From Heliocidaris tuberculata (Eukaryota > Echinodermata > Echinoidea > Camarodonta > Echinometridae), in assembly GCA_025618425.1 (NCBI GenBank), contig CM046845.1:6407577-6471576 (forward strand): DNA of 64,000 nt. Direction: 5' to 3'. Of this stretch, positions 37,962-51,290 are shown piece after piece (position 1 is the stretch's first letter; each line of letters begins with the position of its first letter). The translations under genes were made by a program, and so were the position numbers. Under the pieces are notes generated by a model that made no database searches, was not told where the DNA came from, and worked only from the letters and a program-made list of their open reading frames with translations.

Positions 37962-40900
37962 TCAGCCCATCAGATCATGTCTTGTAGCCTGCTTGTGGGG
38001 GTACAACGTCGCTTTCGCCTTATACCGCTGACCTCCAACGTCCACCTCATAGCTGGCCTTTGTGATGTAATCATGGGTCATGGGGTCAGAGTTCGTGACC
38101 CAGCCCAGACAGACCATCTTACCCAGGCTTGGGCCGTACCCACTTGATGTGACCAGACCAGTGTACTGACCGTCACGGTAAATTGGCTCGCCACCGGCCG
38201 GCCAGAGATAGTTGTCGATGTCGTGGTCTTCCAAAGTGAACTGAGTAAGGCGACGTCGGATACCTTCTTTCTTTTGAGCTAGCAGAGCGGACTTGCCTAT
38301 GAAGTCGATGTCCTGAGTTGTAAGGCATAAACATATTGAAGATAATGTCGAGTTCTGGTAAACTTGAAAAAAATTATTCGATAGCTTTTTCATTCTCTTC
38401 ATTACCACGAGGAAGTAGCAATGTCAAATGAAAATAATTGCCCTGGAGATGCTATCATATTTCAAATGGGTAGGCCGTATCTACGACTATAGAATTAATT
38501 TAAAACTTTGAATGTTTGGACCAGAGTCTGATGCCACATGTTTGTGTAGTCCCACGAATCCATATCTGTGTCCAGTGATTCTATAATTGGTTGTGATTTT
38601 CAACAAGATTCTCTTTTTTCTTCGATAGGAGTTCGTTTGATAAAAGTTCATTTGATAAAAGTTCTTGAATTTTAACAATCTCTGAATACAAGTCACAATG
38701 TACTATTTTCAACAATAGAATTTAAAAATAAAAAAAAAATCACAATTCACAAACCTTGTCAAATTTCACTCTGTGTTCCCTTCCAATCTCGTATGGAGTG
38801 TGTGTGTCGTTGAAGTCATCAGCCCAGTAGGCAAAGAGCTTCTCTATTCTTAGCCACGTGAGGGCGTAGTAGCCTACATTGCGTATGCCATACGCCTTCC
38901 CAGCACTCCTCAGCGAACTGTATACATTGATAGCCATCTATTTGGAAACAAGGTTAAAGATGCATTGAATCATACTTACGACCTATGCGGATTAAGAGTT
39001 AGTTTGGATTGAGGAATGCACACTCTGTCTGGAGACAGAATTTGTTTGCATTTCATACCGCAAGTGGACTAGTTTTTAGCAATTGCTTCTTTGGATATCA
39101 CAAGGCCATGCTTTTGACTACTCACTACCACATCTTCACTACCCCCCTGTTACACATGTACATATTACATCTACAAAGGCACTTGATTCTGGTCCAGAGT
39201 TCATGTCAATTTTTCTTTACGGACAGAGTCAAGACTTAGTCCATACCTAAGCCCATGCAGAAATCGAAAAGCTGTCATGGCTCGGTCAGATTAGGGTGTA
39301 TGTATAAAGATGGGCATTACTAATAAATCAAAGAACTGCATTTGACAAAGAAGTATTCATGCAGCCAGCTTAAACGCGATTTCTTGTCACGGTCGTGGGG
39401 GAGGGTGTGACTAGCCTTTACCATGAGTTCATATACAGTCTTCGATATTCGATATGTTCTGGGGGACGTCCCCCCCCCCCCCCCCCCCGGATCGACGTCC
39501 ATGCCTCACAGAGAGAAACAACCGACTTACGATACCTACCTCATTGGGAATATAGAGAACACTACCGTCTTCTCCTGCGTGGGTGACTGACAAGGCTCTA
39601 ACAGAATGGGCATATCCTATATTGATGTCCTGTGATTAAAGAGGGAGAAATGAAGAAGTGAATAACTAATGGGCCAATGGTAGGGAAACATCTTATTTTT
39701 CCCCACTGGCTTCGTCCCAATTATTACCTTACATACTATAATCTTTTCTTCAAAAACTACTTCGCGTCTCTATAAATATCACCCAGACTAAGATTAAGCC
39801 TATAAGAGAAACAAACTTCTGATTTACCCTGACAGTAAATGGCTCCATTTCAACCCGAGATATTGATGTTGCGGTGATTCTCTTTAACACACTTCTTGCC
39901 CTTGGTCCTAGTACATTGATTCCTGTGTACAGGCTTGTAACATCCCTGAGTTGTACAGAACCATCTGAGGGCAAGTGTTTGGAGATCCATTTGAATCCTC
40001 GTCTCAGTTGATGGGTGGGGGAGATGATAAAGTACCTTCAAAGATAAAATGGGGGGGGGGGGGACAGCAGAAAATCACACAACTACAGAAAGGAGATGAT
40101 TATAAAACAAAATTGAATGAAGACATACTTCCTGTCGACATTGTTTAAACACTTCATATACAATAACTTGAAACAAAGACTTAATCATGTTAATTCTGAT
40201 TGTTTGTTTCATTAGAGGAACAGTGAAGCCTAAATTTGGAATTTAAGACCATGTTCCAGAAAAACTGTTGTAATCTGTGCCTAGATAATTTACCTTATAT
40301 ATATGATAATCTTAATATCGATCACCATATTTATCTTTACAGAATACACAATTTAACTAAAAATTAATATCAATTAATAACAATTACCAAAAACAAATTG
40401 CTGGTTTCGGAATTGAGAATGAATGAATGCTAAGGGCTAGTTACTTGTTTTCTGAGACTCTAGCGACACTGCAATCATTCTCATATCCTCCTCTCTCATT
40501 GAGCATAGGTGTGTGTGCTACTGATCCTATTGGCATGTCCATCTCATTAGGACAGAGCTTCTGGAGTAGAGCACATGCCTCCGGGCCATCAGACTGTAAG
40601 AAATCATCAACATAAACCTCTCAGATATCGTTACTATCCTAAAGCATGAAGAATTCATAATCAGACTTCAAGAACTCATCAACAAAGCTTCTTGTTTATG
40701 ATGGGACTATGCGGAAGGAATCATCTCACACAAGACTTAAGATATCTTAACAAGTAAAAATAGTAATTATTTACATATAGGCCTACCTTCTCATCCTATT
40801 TTACCTTATACACAGGACTCGATACTAATAGGTCTCTGAAAGTGGGAAGCCTTTGAATACATTATTTTCAAACATCGCTACATTTTCACCACGTTAATTG

Positions 40901-42403
40901 AACAATGAAGACAAATAAAAAATAAATAATGGGAAGTTTGGGCTATCATAGTGGAAACTTTGACTAAAACATTTGTAAAAGGTAGTCACGTACAATGTAC
41001 ACATGATTATGAGCAAATGATTCTGGCATTCTAGTCACATATGAGAATTAGATTAATTAATCAATCCCAATATCACATCGACGTAATCGAAATATGGTTA
41101 CCTATTATTCCATAATTAAAAACATCGTTCAAATGAGCTTCAAAGACCGCTGAAAAGAAAAGTGCTTGGTTTTTTACGTATTCAGAGAAACATATCACAT
41201 TCAACATATTCCCTTTCTATCATAACTTATCCAAACAAATTTCATATTTTTATCTATTATATACCTCCAAGTCAAACTTGCTGAAAGAAGACATGTCCAT
41301 AAGACAGACACTCTCTCGACATGCCCAATACTCTTCATTCACATTATCGAACCAATGAGGCTTTCCAAAGCAACCTTTCTGAAGCTCTATGAAGTCCTCT
41401 GTGAAAGTAAAAAAACAAAACAAAACAAAACAAAAAACAAAAAGCACAAAAACAATGAAGTGAGGAAAATCCTTGCAGTCATGGCAAAAAACACAGACAT
41501 TTCATATATTGAATTTCTATTAATTTTGTTAGAAATCTGACATGAAATTGTAATTCACAGTTGACTTTCATACCAAATTTATTTTGTGGAAATATGAGAA
41601 CAAGAAGATGGTCGGACAAACAACAAATAGACATGACATACATATCATGACTTCAGTGCCACATTTCATGTATCTAAGTCTGACTTTAATTCACCTGTCG
41701 ACCTTTAATTGAACTTTATTCATGGAGAAGACATATTTATTTTATGTTCATTTTGAAAGATTCCTCACTTTGATCTGCTGGGTTCATGTAGTAGATAGGC
41801 CGCTCCACTCCAACTTTCTCCCCAAACACTGCCCCAGCCTGCTTCTGAGGTCCAAAGAGAGGGGAGCAACGTAACATGCGCCCTGTCTTGTAATGGTAAT
41901 CCACTGGATAAGGATTATTATAGCCGTTCCCTGGAATTGAAACAGAAATAATTGGAATTCATCTACGCTAATTTTTTTGTTCCAGTTTCAGATTTTGTTT
42001 TCCAACAGGGAAATGTAGAGACCTTTTAGTCCTTAATATTATTGACCATAATGTCATTACAAAATATCAATAATCATCAGATGACCTTTGACTATTTAGT
42101 GATATTTTGTTAAGGGGAGGGATAGATTCCTTTCATCCAGACGATATGGCGTCGAATTAATTTATTAGTATGTGGATTACATTTCTCTGAAGGATTGAGA
42201 AACAGAAATGTAGAGGTACTATTTAAGGTTGGGATATATGCATGTAAAACAGCCCCATAAACATCTTTTGAGTCCTTGTTTTCATTTTGTTTCTACTTTA
42301 TCATGTTTATTGAAAACTGATTTTTCTTCGGTTACCGTTATACATCTTCCCTGCATGTTCTATCAATGATTTACTGTTGCTTACAAGAATGCCATATAAG
42401 GAG

Positions 42404-42446
<43 letters not shown>

Positions 42447-44062
42447 CGCTTGTGTGTTTGGGGATATATTCTTTAAATTGCCCCCCTCCAACTACCCCAC
42501 CTAAGGACAGAATATAAAATAATTTAAAAAAGAAAGAAAGAAAGAAGAAGAAGAAGAAGAAGAAGAAGAAGAAGAAGAAGAAGAAGAAGAAGAAAAAAAA
42601 AAAAGGAAATTGGGATATACATACCCTCTGTTTCACTGACTCTATCCCTCAGGAAAGTCTTGTTATTGTGGTACTCTGCAAAGCGCCGCACATCAACGCA
42701 CCATGTGTTGAGGGAAGTGTGGCCCTTTACAATCCATTCAGCCAGGACCCTTCCAAGACCGCCGCTGAGGACAACACCTTGTGAACTCATGCCAGCCATC
42801 ACAAAATAGTTGTCCATCTAGGGGAATCAATACCACATAATCAATCAGGGATTTAACATCTGTCAATTGGAAGAGCTCGGTAGCATACAGTAAAATCACC
42901 ACTCAAATTTTTTTTTTTTTAAATAGGTATAACACTAATTTTAACTCTGCAATAATTTGATAAACAGCAAACTATGGTAATTTTGCACCACAAATAGCTC
43001 TTTATTCAAATTTCAGAAACACAACAATCCTGTATAATTATAATAACAAGACAAGACAATACGGCACTTGTAAGTGTAATGGCAAGAAGTAGATGGAAAC
43101 TCGATCAATGGTGATGCATTTATGTTTTTTTTTCCATTCACAGTCTAATTTCTGGAAGTATCTCACTAATGTAACAATTGCATGAACCCAGGAAATTAAA
43201 GTGATAGATTTTACTACGCCTGGATGACCCTTTGCCTACCTCAGGTACCGGTCCAAAGAGAGGATGTCCATCGGGTGTGAAACTCTCAGGTCCATTAAAG
43301 AGCTGCTGCACTTCGGCTTTCTCAGCTGCTGGCACTCTTCGAAGGAAGCCTTGCATATGTGGAGCTGGTTAAGACATAATATTTTGGGTAAATATATATG
43401 AAATGAGAGTACAATATAATGGTAAGAAATGCACGAAATGTACATGCATGACGTTCAATTATTTAGCCCATCTTCTTAAAGGTACGCTAATGTTTCCAAA
43501 AGTTAAATAGTACCTCTAGTTAACAAAGATGACGTTTTTACATATTAACCTGATTTATCACTTAAGGTCATTCCATAGAATTACCGAGACAGGTGTATTT
43601 TCATTGGCAACCTATAGAACTTATGATTACTTTGCATTCAACTTGAATGCATTAGAACTTACCAAAATCATCCCAGTCCTCTGGCATGGACAAGAATTCT
43701 GATTTCTCTGGGATGCCTTCAAAGAAGATGGGTTTGTTTTTCTTGGCAAACATCCCTGCCAGGAATCCTCCACCCCAGTCTATGAAGTAGCTCCCGGCAT
43801 CATAATCTCTCACATCTACAGCAACGAAACAGATTTCCAAGACAACAAACAAGCAATCAAGCAAAACTGGCATGCATTTTTTCGCACGCCTGGCAATTAG
43901 AATTAGAAGGTGAACATTTTCTGTTGAAGGTTCATGTTAATTAATATTTATGACAACAGCTGGAAAAAACAAGAATGGAAATGTCTATACATCGGTTACA
44001 TTCAAGCTACTGACCTCTGGAGTTTCGAAAAGAAGTTTGCAAACTTTGTAAAGTTTGTAAAT

Positions 44063-44139
<77 letters not shown>

Positions 44140-47100
44140 TCTTTTGTCTATCTTCTATTTTGAAATACTTGATTTACATGGAAAAAGATTAAGAATCAAA
44201 ACTGAATGTAGTAGGGCTTACTCACATGGATATTTCTGTGGTTCCACACCGGGAATGGGTTTGGTAATCATGTACTGATCCTCAACACTATGAAGTGGAA
44301 CACTTACGATAGGATCACTCTTTAAACCTACATCCCTCGCCCACTGTTGAGATAAAAGAACGTTTGTCAAGATAAGTTCTTAGTTATTTTAGCTTTAAGT
44401 AGGATGAATGAAAACTCTACCATCATGGTATTCGTAGTGTCCCACGAGATTGTTAACCAATTATTTGAAAAAAAAATCGTCAACCTTGTACAAAATAATA
44501 AATTATCAATGTGGGGGTTCCTCAGGGATCACTCCTAGGTCCACATTTGTTCTTAATCTACGTAAATTAAAACGATTCTCAGAGCTTTTTTTAAAAAACC
44601 TGCAGCAAAAATGAAAATGTTTAGAATAAATCTTGCACTTTATCCTACCTCTCCTTCCTAGCTATCAAAGTATAACAAGGATCATGATGATCGCTAAAGC
44701 TTTGATTGACCCAGTTTCAACTGATGAATATGTGAAGACTGAAAGATGCTGTTTACTGTACCTGTCCTCCACAGTTGACAAAGTATTCACACTTGACTGT
44801 ACCATGTGACGTCTCTACGGCTGACACTCGTCCATTCTCACTTTTGACCTTACTCACTTGCACACCCTCTACGATATTAACACCTGAGAGAGAAATACGT
44901 TTGATGTCTGTCATCATTAAAATCAAGTTTGATATAATAAACTAGGGCTTATGATAGGTTGGTTATAATTATCGCAAAACAGTCTCTCGCATGCAGATAG
45001 TAGTAGATCAGTGTTATCATGACCCGTATTCACTTTTTCTTTTTAATAATTCAGCCTCTGCTAGCTCCTACATATTCTTTTCATATGATAGATACAAACA
45101 GCTATACGTTACATATCTAGAAAAGAAAAATAACTTTCAACGGTAGATCTGGGATTGTGTCCATGATATACAGGAAGGTTATAGCGGATTTATTTCATGC
45201 ATGATCATAAACATCTTGATTATGATGATTTTAAACTACATGGGAGGAAGCTGTTCATGAAATGAGGGATCATTTATGCATGAAAATCGTCCATGGCATG
45301 AGCAATATTGGGGGGGGGGGGGGAGATAAATCTAAAACGAAAAATTCAGAATTTTCTCATTTCAAAACAAAGTTTTAAAGGTTTTAAAGCCAAAGCAATG
45401 TTTTAAAGCAAAATAAAATGAAGCAGAACGCGGGTGAAAAAGGGCAATAATAAAGTTAATACATGACCAAAGTTTCAGTTGAAAACAAGTCTTAACGCAA
45501 AAGCTATAACCAAAAAGCTTTCAGGAACTGGCGGCAAGTAATTCGAAAATCCGGCTTTGATATGCTACATCTGTTTATCCGAAGAAAGGAATGATTATTT
45601 TTCTTCTCTAAATGCAAAGGAAAAAAGTTCATTACCACTTAACTTTGCAGCTTTGGCCAAAGCCATGACTGTGTTAGGGGCATCTGTTCTGCCATCTTTT
45701 GGGGAGTACAGCCCACCAGCAAGATCAGTAGTCCTAATATACGGGACCAACTTCTCAATCTCGGAAGGGGTCACTATTTCACATTCACTGCCAATCTCTC
45801 TGAGAAGACAATAATATAGAGGAGGGAAGTATGTATTAAGAAAGTTAGTAGCGTCTGAGGGACATGATTACTCTAATCATAGGTCTAGCGCTTCTTGTCC
45901 ACCATACATGGTGCCGGCAAGATCCACTATCATGAATATTACCCACTTTTCGCTGTCCATCGATTCTGGTGCTCACAGTGTTTATTCAAAGAATTCCTTT
46001 CTAAATGTACTACTCCTGGGTCGAGAGTGGCAAGACTGTCTTCCCTAAGGACATTACTATCGTCCCAGGTGTGAGCCCAAGGTCATCGCATCTCCAGTCA
46101 GAAACCTATGGTTTAAACTTCTCGACTACGCCATAAGTCGTCGTGTGAAATGAAGCAGTGAAAGTGAGAGAGGGTGAGAAAAAAGCTTGATAAACTTATG
46201 AGAACAAGCAACAGGTAATCTACTAATGTAAAATCCACAACTCACCTTTCTCTTGCGTGCAATCTTTTGAAGGAGATCAAGCGATCTTGTGTCTGGGCAA
46301 GCATAACGGCTCCTGTTACTCGATAGCCTGTCAATGGTAGGATAATTATTGTCACCATGTTGATGTTATTATTTTATACAGTTCCATTATTATACATGTA
46401 TATCTGCTTGCAAGGGAATGCAACACTAATAAACTAGTAAACTCTAGAGACAATATGACGTAGCTTCAATGCTCCTCAATTTAGATTCTTAAACATTTCT
46501 TCATGATAAGTGCCTTTCCCTACAGTGACTGTGTATAAAATATACATGTACTTCCTTATTTTAGAGTTTTCGGCCTGTAGCTTACTTCTGCAATTATTCA
46601 AATGTTGCTTCAAGTCTGTTTATTTCTCTTGAGCTCTTTTTTTCTTTCGTTTTTTCCTTATCATATCTTGATCTTAATTTTCATCCTTAGCTAGAAGAAA
46701 ATTCATTTCTTAAAATGTGTCAGCTTTTTAGGGAATAATCACTGCTCAGTTTTATCAGGTTTGTACTGGAATAGATAGAATAGGATACCTGTATCAACTT
46801 CCGTTTCCTCCTTGAGATTCTCATAGAGTTCTGCACTCCATCTAGACACCTGGCTCAGTGTTGCATTGCTCTTTAGCAAGCCCACTAGCCCTACTGAATG
46901 CCATGTTGTCCCACATGTCAGTCTATAAAATATGATGAAAAGAGTGAGGAATGAAGAGTGAGTAGTCTAGGCGTATATGTACCAGGTGCATAATTATTTT
47001 CCCTTCCCACCGACTTGACTCACTCACCCCAGCAGGCGGATCGGGGGGGAGGGGGGGGGGGGGGGTAAACCGCCACCATTCTCATTGAGACCCCCCACCC

Positions 47101-47835
47101 CCCGAAAAAACAACAAAACAACATAACAATAAAACCCACAACAACAACAAAAAAAACCCACACACCACAAAAAACAAAACAAAACAAAAACGAATACAAA
47201 AACAAAAACAAAACAAAACAAACAACAACAAAAATCTAGGGGTAAAATGCTCGCCCCTCCAGCTCTCCATCACAATCATGTGGGGCTATGAGAGGATGGG
47301 CAATCTCACAGGAGAATAATTCCCGAGGAAAAAAAAATTGGGCAAAATTGTTTGCTTCCACTCCTCCTCCCCCTCCCTCTCTCTCTCTCTATCTATATCT
47401 TTCCGAGAGATCCTGGAGAGGACTGGAAGGCCTGTATGATTCCCCAATCATGTTCCTGGGAGCCTGAGAACATTTTGACAACACTGCATTAATCAAACCT
47501 CTATAAAATGAGATCTCGTACTACAGAATGGTCTTTTTATTGGTTACTTTAGTAGGTTTTTATTGTACATAATTATAAACAAAACTGACTTACTTTCCCT
47601 GCTCCAGAAGAAGAACATCATTCCATCCAAGTTTGCCAAGATGATAGGCAACCGAGGTCCCAGCAACACCCCCACCACAAATAATTACTTTGGCTCTATC
47701 TGGTAAATCAATAGACCGAGTGGTTTGGTCATTGGCAAGAAGAGTAGAGGAGAGGTGGATAAGGCGATGGGATGCCCTCCAAAGGGGTACTAGCCTCTGG
47801 AGAGGGGTAGCCCCTCCGTTTAGGAGAACTTGCAT
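37962..47835 (-). CDS. Mitochondrial FAD oxidoreductase/GcvT fusion, PDPR-like (SARDH/DMGDH family), 16 exons, complete
   Basis: Exons in transcript order: 47835-47594, 46922-46789, 46327-46246, 45799-45636, 44883-44762, 44343-44226, 43815-43663, 43364-43240, 42817-42625, 41930-41769, 41398-41265, 40593-40445, 40035-39828, 39629-39540, 38937-38755, 38312-37962. All junctions are AG/GT and all phases agree, giving 2610 nt, 869 residues and a TGA stop. Residues 1-40 are Arg-rich and lack acid near the start, as in a mitochondrial targeting peptide. A Rossmann GGGVAG (54-59) opens the FAD domain. TTWH (86-89) sits where DMGDH and SARDH link FAD to His. GPESFTPDGHPLFGP marks the end of the FAD domain, followed by GcvT folate-binding domains to the C terminus. 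Length suits the family (human members about 866-918). Residues such as LAQTQDRLISFKR, GGYENDC and YGIRNVGYYAL resemble PDPR more than SARDH. Family is sure; whether it is a PDP regulator or an active dehydrogenase is not. A 5' UTR exon near 48850-48880 is possible. Confidence 0.93.
42404..42606. repeat. (GT)n, (GC)n and (GAA)n microsatellites in intron 9 of the PDPR-like gene
   Basis: (GT)n at about 42404-42438 runs into (CG)n to 42450. A pure purine tract, (GAAA)n then (GAA)n then A, covers about 42527-42604. On the gene's sense strand the latter is a pyrimidine-only tract beginning about 20 bases after the exon 9 donor. Confidence 0.95.
44069..44133. repeat. Poly(A) plus (TA)n tract
   Basis: About 29 A followed by about 17 TA units, in intron 6 of the PDPR-like gene. 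Confidence 0.95.
44420..44600 (+). pseudogene. Non-LTR retrotransposon reverse transcriptase fragment
   Basis: In the plus frames this stretch reads HHGIRSVPRD, then after a frameshift INVGVPQGSLLGPHLFLIYVN followed by a stop. The GVPQGS.LGP..FLIY block is a hallmark of LINE reverse transcriptases of the Jockey/CR1/L2 type. It is a short, frameshifted relic lying antisense in intron 5 of the PDPR-like gene. Confidence 0.85.
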
Positions 47836-47995
47836 CTTTCTATTGATTCAAATGGGAAAATAAGTATACATGTATATCCAAAATATTCAAGATGTCCCTT
47901 CTAACATGCTGTAGTTCCTTAAAACCAAACAGTGCTTACATGAAGGTCACCACGGTTCAAAAACAATACAGGTTCAATTTTATTTTGTTACATTC

Positions 47996-48352
47996 AGTGG
48001 CGGATCTACGGGGGGGGGGGGGTTTAGGGGGTTTAACCCCCCCCCCCTTGGGCTGCCAAGTAAACATTTAATGTGCATAGGAAAACAAAAAAGAGAAAAA
48101 ATAGAGCATGCAAGTATGCTTAAAATCGCAAGCTGGCAACCCTAAAAATGAAAAATCTCCCTACTGTGCAGGGGGGTATCCCCCCTCCCACACCCTCCCC
48201 CCTCGCTTGCTTCGCTCGCTCGGGCTCAGTCGCTTCGCTCGCTCGGGCTCGGTCGCTTCGCTCGCTCGGGCTCGGTCTCTACGCTCCCTCGCAATACCCA
48301 GCTCAGCCCCTCAAACCCCCCCCCCCTTGGAAAAAAGCTAGATCCGCCCCTG
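47996..48352. mobile_element. GTGGCGGATC-type repeat with Ser/Arg-like minisatellite
   Basis: Starts AGTGGCGGATCTACGGGG and ends with CTAGATCCGCCCCTGA, an imperfect inverse. It holds C and G runs, and at 48205-48292 a CpG-rich minisatellite of about 25-bp units based on CTTCGCTCGCTCGGGCTCGG. The two overlapping plus-strand open frames here are low complexity and not genes. Confidence 0.65.
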
Positions 48353-48418
48353 ACATTATGCATGTACAACCAGTATTTTTTATGGTATTCCTAATGCGCG
48401 ACTTCTTCTGTAAATCAG

Positions 48419-48421
<3 letters not shown>

Positions 48422-48472
<51 letters not shown>
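48422..48472. repeat. (GA)n microsatellite
   Basis: About 25 uninterrupted GA units between the two head-to-head genes. Confidence 0.97.
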
Positions 48473-48474
<2 letters not shown>

Positions 48475-50081
48475 CTACTGAATCGTTCAGGAAGATCAAT
48501 TAAATGAGTAGTATGAAAGGTACTATTCATTTTGTCAAACATTTACGGTGAAGTGACACAAAACCACCATTGCATACGTGCATGCATGTGTATCGTGTAA
48601 AGATCAGCAAGATAAGCATAGGACACCACAATATTCATTCAACACAGAAATCAGTTTCATGCCAAATTTCTATACTCAAACGTTAGTTGTAGACAAGGTA
48701 GACTGAAGGCAAAACCTTTATGAACACTCTAGATCTACTTGAAAATAATTTTGCTAGAAACCTTTAAATATTTCATTCCGACAAGTTAGAAAATAAATGC
48801 TCAAATGAACTATATACAAGAGAAATATGAAACAGCACCCTACCTTTAGGCAGCTATATAGTCAGACTCGCTCTCTGTTTTTTGTTTTGTTTTTGTTTTT
48901 GTTTTTGTTTTTTTACATCTGAGTTTGTGCAGTGGATGTGCCAGTCAGTATAGGTACAAAGAAATGGATTTAAATAATAAATTGCCGTTAGCAGATAGAC
49001 AGATGGATAGCAAAAATATTCATAAAACGAAAAAAAAAAAAAATTAAAAAAATACAGATTTAGTGGTTGACTGCAACAGACTTGGTTTTAATTCATCTGT
49101 GTAAGTAGTCAACACCTCGTATTGCCAAAATGACTGCATTTCTGAGACTAGTGTGCATCATGTTCAGAGTACAAAATGTCATGCATAAATGGACCTTGAA
49201 TATGCTAAGTACACAAGAATTCTCCCAGGGGCATAGACCAGTGTTAACAAATACTGTTTTATTAAGCTTTCTTTATTTGCTAATACCCCTATAACACCAA
49301 CAAAATCGTCCAATCCTAGACAGATTGAAAAAAGACCGAACAAAGAATACATTGCATCAAAGTGTTTGAAGCTCCTTGATTACATTGAATGACCCAGAAT
49401 CGAGCAGGGTAGAGGTTTGGAGTCAATTTGGGTGTGACAAAGGAGACAAATATGAATCCAAAAACACCCCCTTAGACTTTTTTAAATGTCACTATAAAGG
49501 ATCTAACACCTTTATAATATGAATTCGTTTCGGCAAGTTTGTATACAGCTTATATTATCATCATGTTCATAGGACCATCCCATAGATATTAGTGTTATAA
49601 AGCACCGCAATAGTGCTATGAATTATAGTGAACCACATTGACCTTTTCATAATAAGCAAATAGGTACAACGATTGAGGCCATGGGGTTACCAATCCAGAT
49701 GAACGAATCAATCCTAAATAACTGATGAAGTCATTTCAAAAGGAATGTAGCTGCGAGAGCGGCTGGGCACTTTTTCCAAATCAAGAAAAGAGTGCCCCTC
49801 ATGCGAAAACTAAGTTCTCCTCCCTAATAAACAAACTCCTCTCCTGCAATATAATAAGTGCCCCAATAAGATTTTCATCATCTTGATCAAGTGAAAATTT
49901 CAGGCTGTTTTTTTTTGCTGCTAGTCTTGCTCATTTCCAGCACACATGCATGTGTGCTAGAGATCACACACTTGCTATGGTAGGCAATTCTTCGCGGTAC
50001 GAAGGTGCGGAGTGCGAGGTTATCTACACTAACCTCACAGAAGTGTAAGCTTGATTCAAGGACTCTACACTCTTACTACAA

Positions 50082-50434
50082 ATTTAAAGTTTCACAGCTG
50101 AAAGTGAAATTTTAAATAAGTTTTTCATCCCATGTATGAATGATTTAGAATGGACCACAGTCTGCTAATACACACAAAACTTATTGAAGCCTATTCACCC
50201 GTAAAAGCTATTGTGAAGTACAAGCTTATCTTTAGATAAGCTTTTACATGACTGTGTAAGTGAGGCTTAAATTTAAAGTTTCACAGCTGAAAGTGAAATT
50301 TTAAATAAGTTTTTCATCCTAGAATGGACCACAGTCTGCTAATACACACAAAACTTATTGAAGCCTATTCACCCGTAAAAGCTATTGTGAAGTACAAGCT
50401 TATCTTTAGTACATGACTGTGTAAGTGAGGCTAG
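50082..50434. repeat. Tandem duplication, about 190-bp unit, with two diverged copies downstream
   Basis: The unit beginning AAATTTAAAGTTTCACAGCT is present twice in direct order, the second missing two short pieces. Diverged copies are at about 51690-51860 and 52220-52380, recognised by TATTGAAGCCTATTCACC and TTATCTTCAGATAAG. The last two flank and enter ADAT1 intron 1. Confidence 0.9.
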
Positions 50435-50485
50435 CCAAACAAACAGTCATGTAACATTCTCAATAGCTTATCCCTGCTTATCCTT

Positions 50486-50535
<50 letters not shown>
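50486..50535. repeat. (TTG)n microsatellite
   Basis: About 16 units, followed after 15 bases by (CAA)n, making a weak hairpin. Confidence 0.95.
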
Positions 50536-51070
50536 AATAAATATTAACAACAACAACAAAAACCAAAAACAGTACATTTTGACATAAAAAGAAACTATAA
50601 GCTCATGTACTTCTTTTTTTTTCCGGGGGGGGGGGGGGGGATTGATGACTCTAACGTATCCTCTGTTATTATTCAGTAGTTACCTTACCTCCATGTATAT
50701 ATCAGGTAACGTTCTCAATAGCTTTCCCTTTAGGGAAAAAAATAATTCGAAGAACCAATAAGCCCTGCAATACAATATACATTTTTTAAAGAGTAAAAAC
50801 AATTACTACAAGATCATCCACTCTTTTTTTCCCTCGGGGAGGGGGGGGGGGGGGCAACACTAAATACACTCATATCTAGTAAGCTAGACACACTTACATG
50901 TCATCCAGCCGAAAAGGTTTTTTTTTTTTTTTTTTTTTTTTCCTAGGGAGAGTCTAATTAAAAATTTTAAGAAATGAGGGGCAGACCCCGGGGCAGACCA
51001 CATTTATGTACAGTTAACAGCCTGGACACATGGGTTACTCATTTATCAGGTAACTCTGATTGGCTGAAAA

Positions 51071-51152
51071 GCTTACCCAGTGGTCAGGTAACATTCCGGA
51101 AGCTTACCCATTGGTCAGGCTTACCCAATGGTCAGGCTTACTCATTGGTCAG
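51071..51152 (+). promoter_or_regulatory. CCAAT-box tandem array upstream of ADAT1
   Basis: A 17-bp unit, GCTTACCCATTGGTCAG with minor changes, occurs at 51102, 51119 and 51136 head to tail. A diverged copy is at 51071, and another ATTGG precedes it near 51057. Each intact unit contains ATTGG or CCAAT, the NF-Y core. The array lies 140-220 bp before the ADAT1 start codon, a usual NF-Y distance. Promoter function is inferred. Confidence 0.5.
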
Positions 51153-51290
51153 GGAACGTTACCAACCTGGTTAATTGAGTGGTGCAGCGCGGAGGGAGCC
51201 GAAAAGGACGGACACCTATTGCATTTTTGCCCGAGACTAGCCGCGTAGATGTGATCATAGGAGACCTATAAGCCCCTGGCCGAAGTAAGA

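Larger units (their letters stand above)
47836..51070. other. Head-to-head intergenic region
   Basis: Holds the GTGGCG-type repeat, microsatellites and the 190-bp duplication. A possible 5' UTR exon end of the PDPR-like gene (CTAAAG then GTAGGG on the minus strand) is at 48844. No shared core promoter is evident. Confidence 0.5.

Noticed and set aside
42307..42817. Open frame with a long Phe or Leu run that looks membrane-spanning
   Set aside because: Translation of the (TTC)n microsatellite running out of the true exon 9 of the PDPR-like gene.
45644..45799. Shorter form of exon 4 of the PDPR-like gene ending at 45644
   Set aside because: That donor gives a stop at the start of exon 5; the GTAATG donor at 45635 keeps the frame and conserved residues.
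47020..47279. Hydrophobic Phe/Cys/Val-rich open frames resembling membrane proteins
   Set aside because: They are the reverse of an (ACAAA)n-type low-complexity tract in intron 1.
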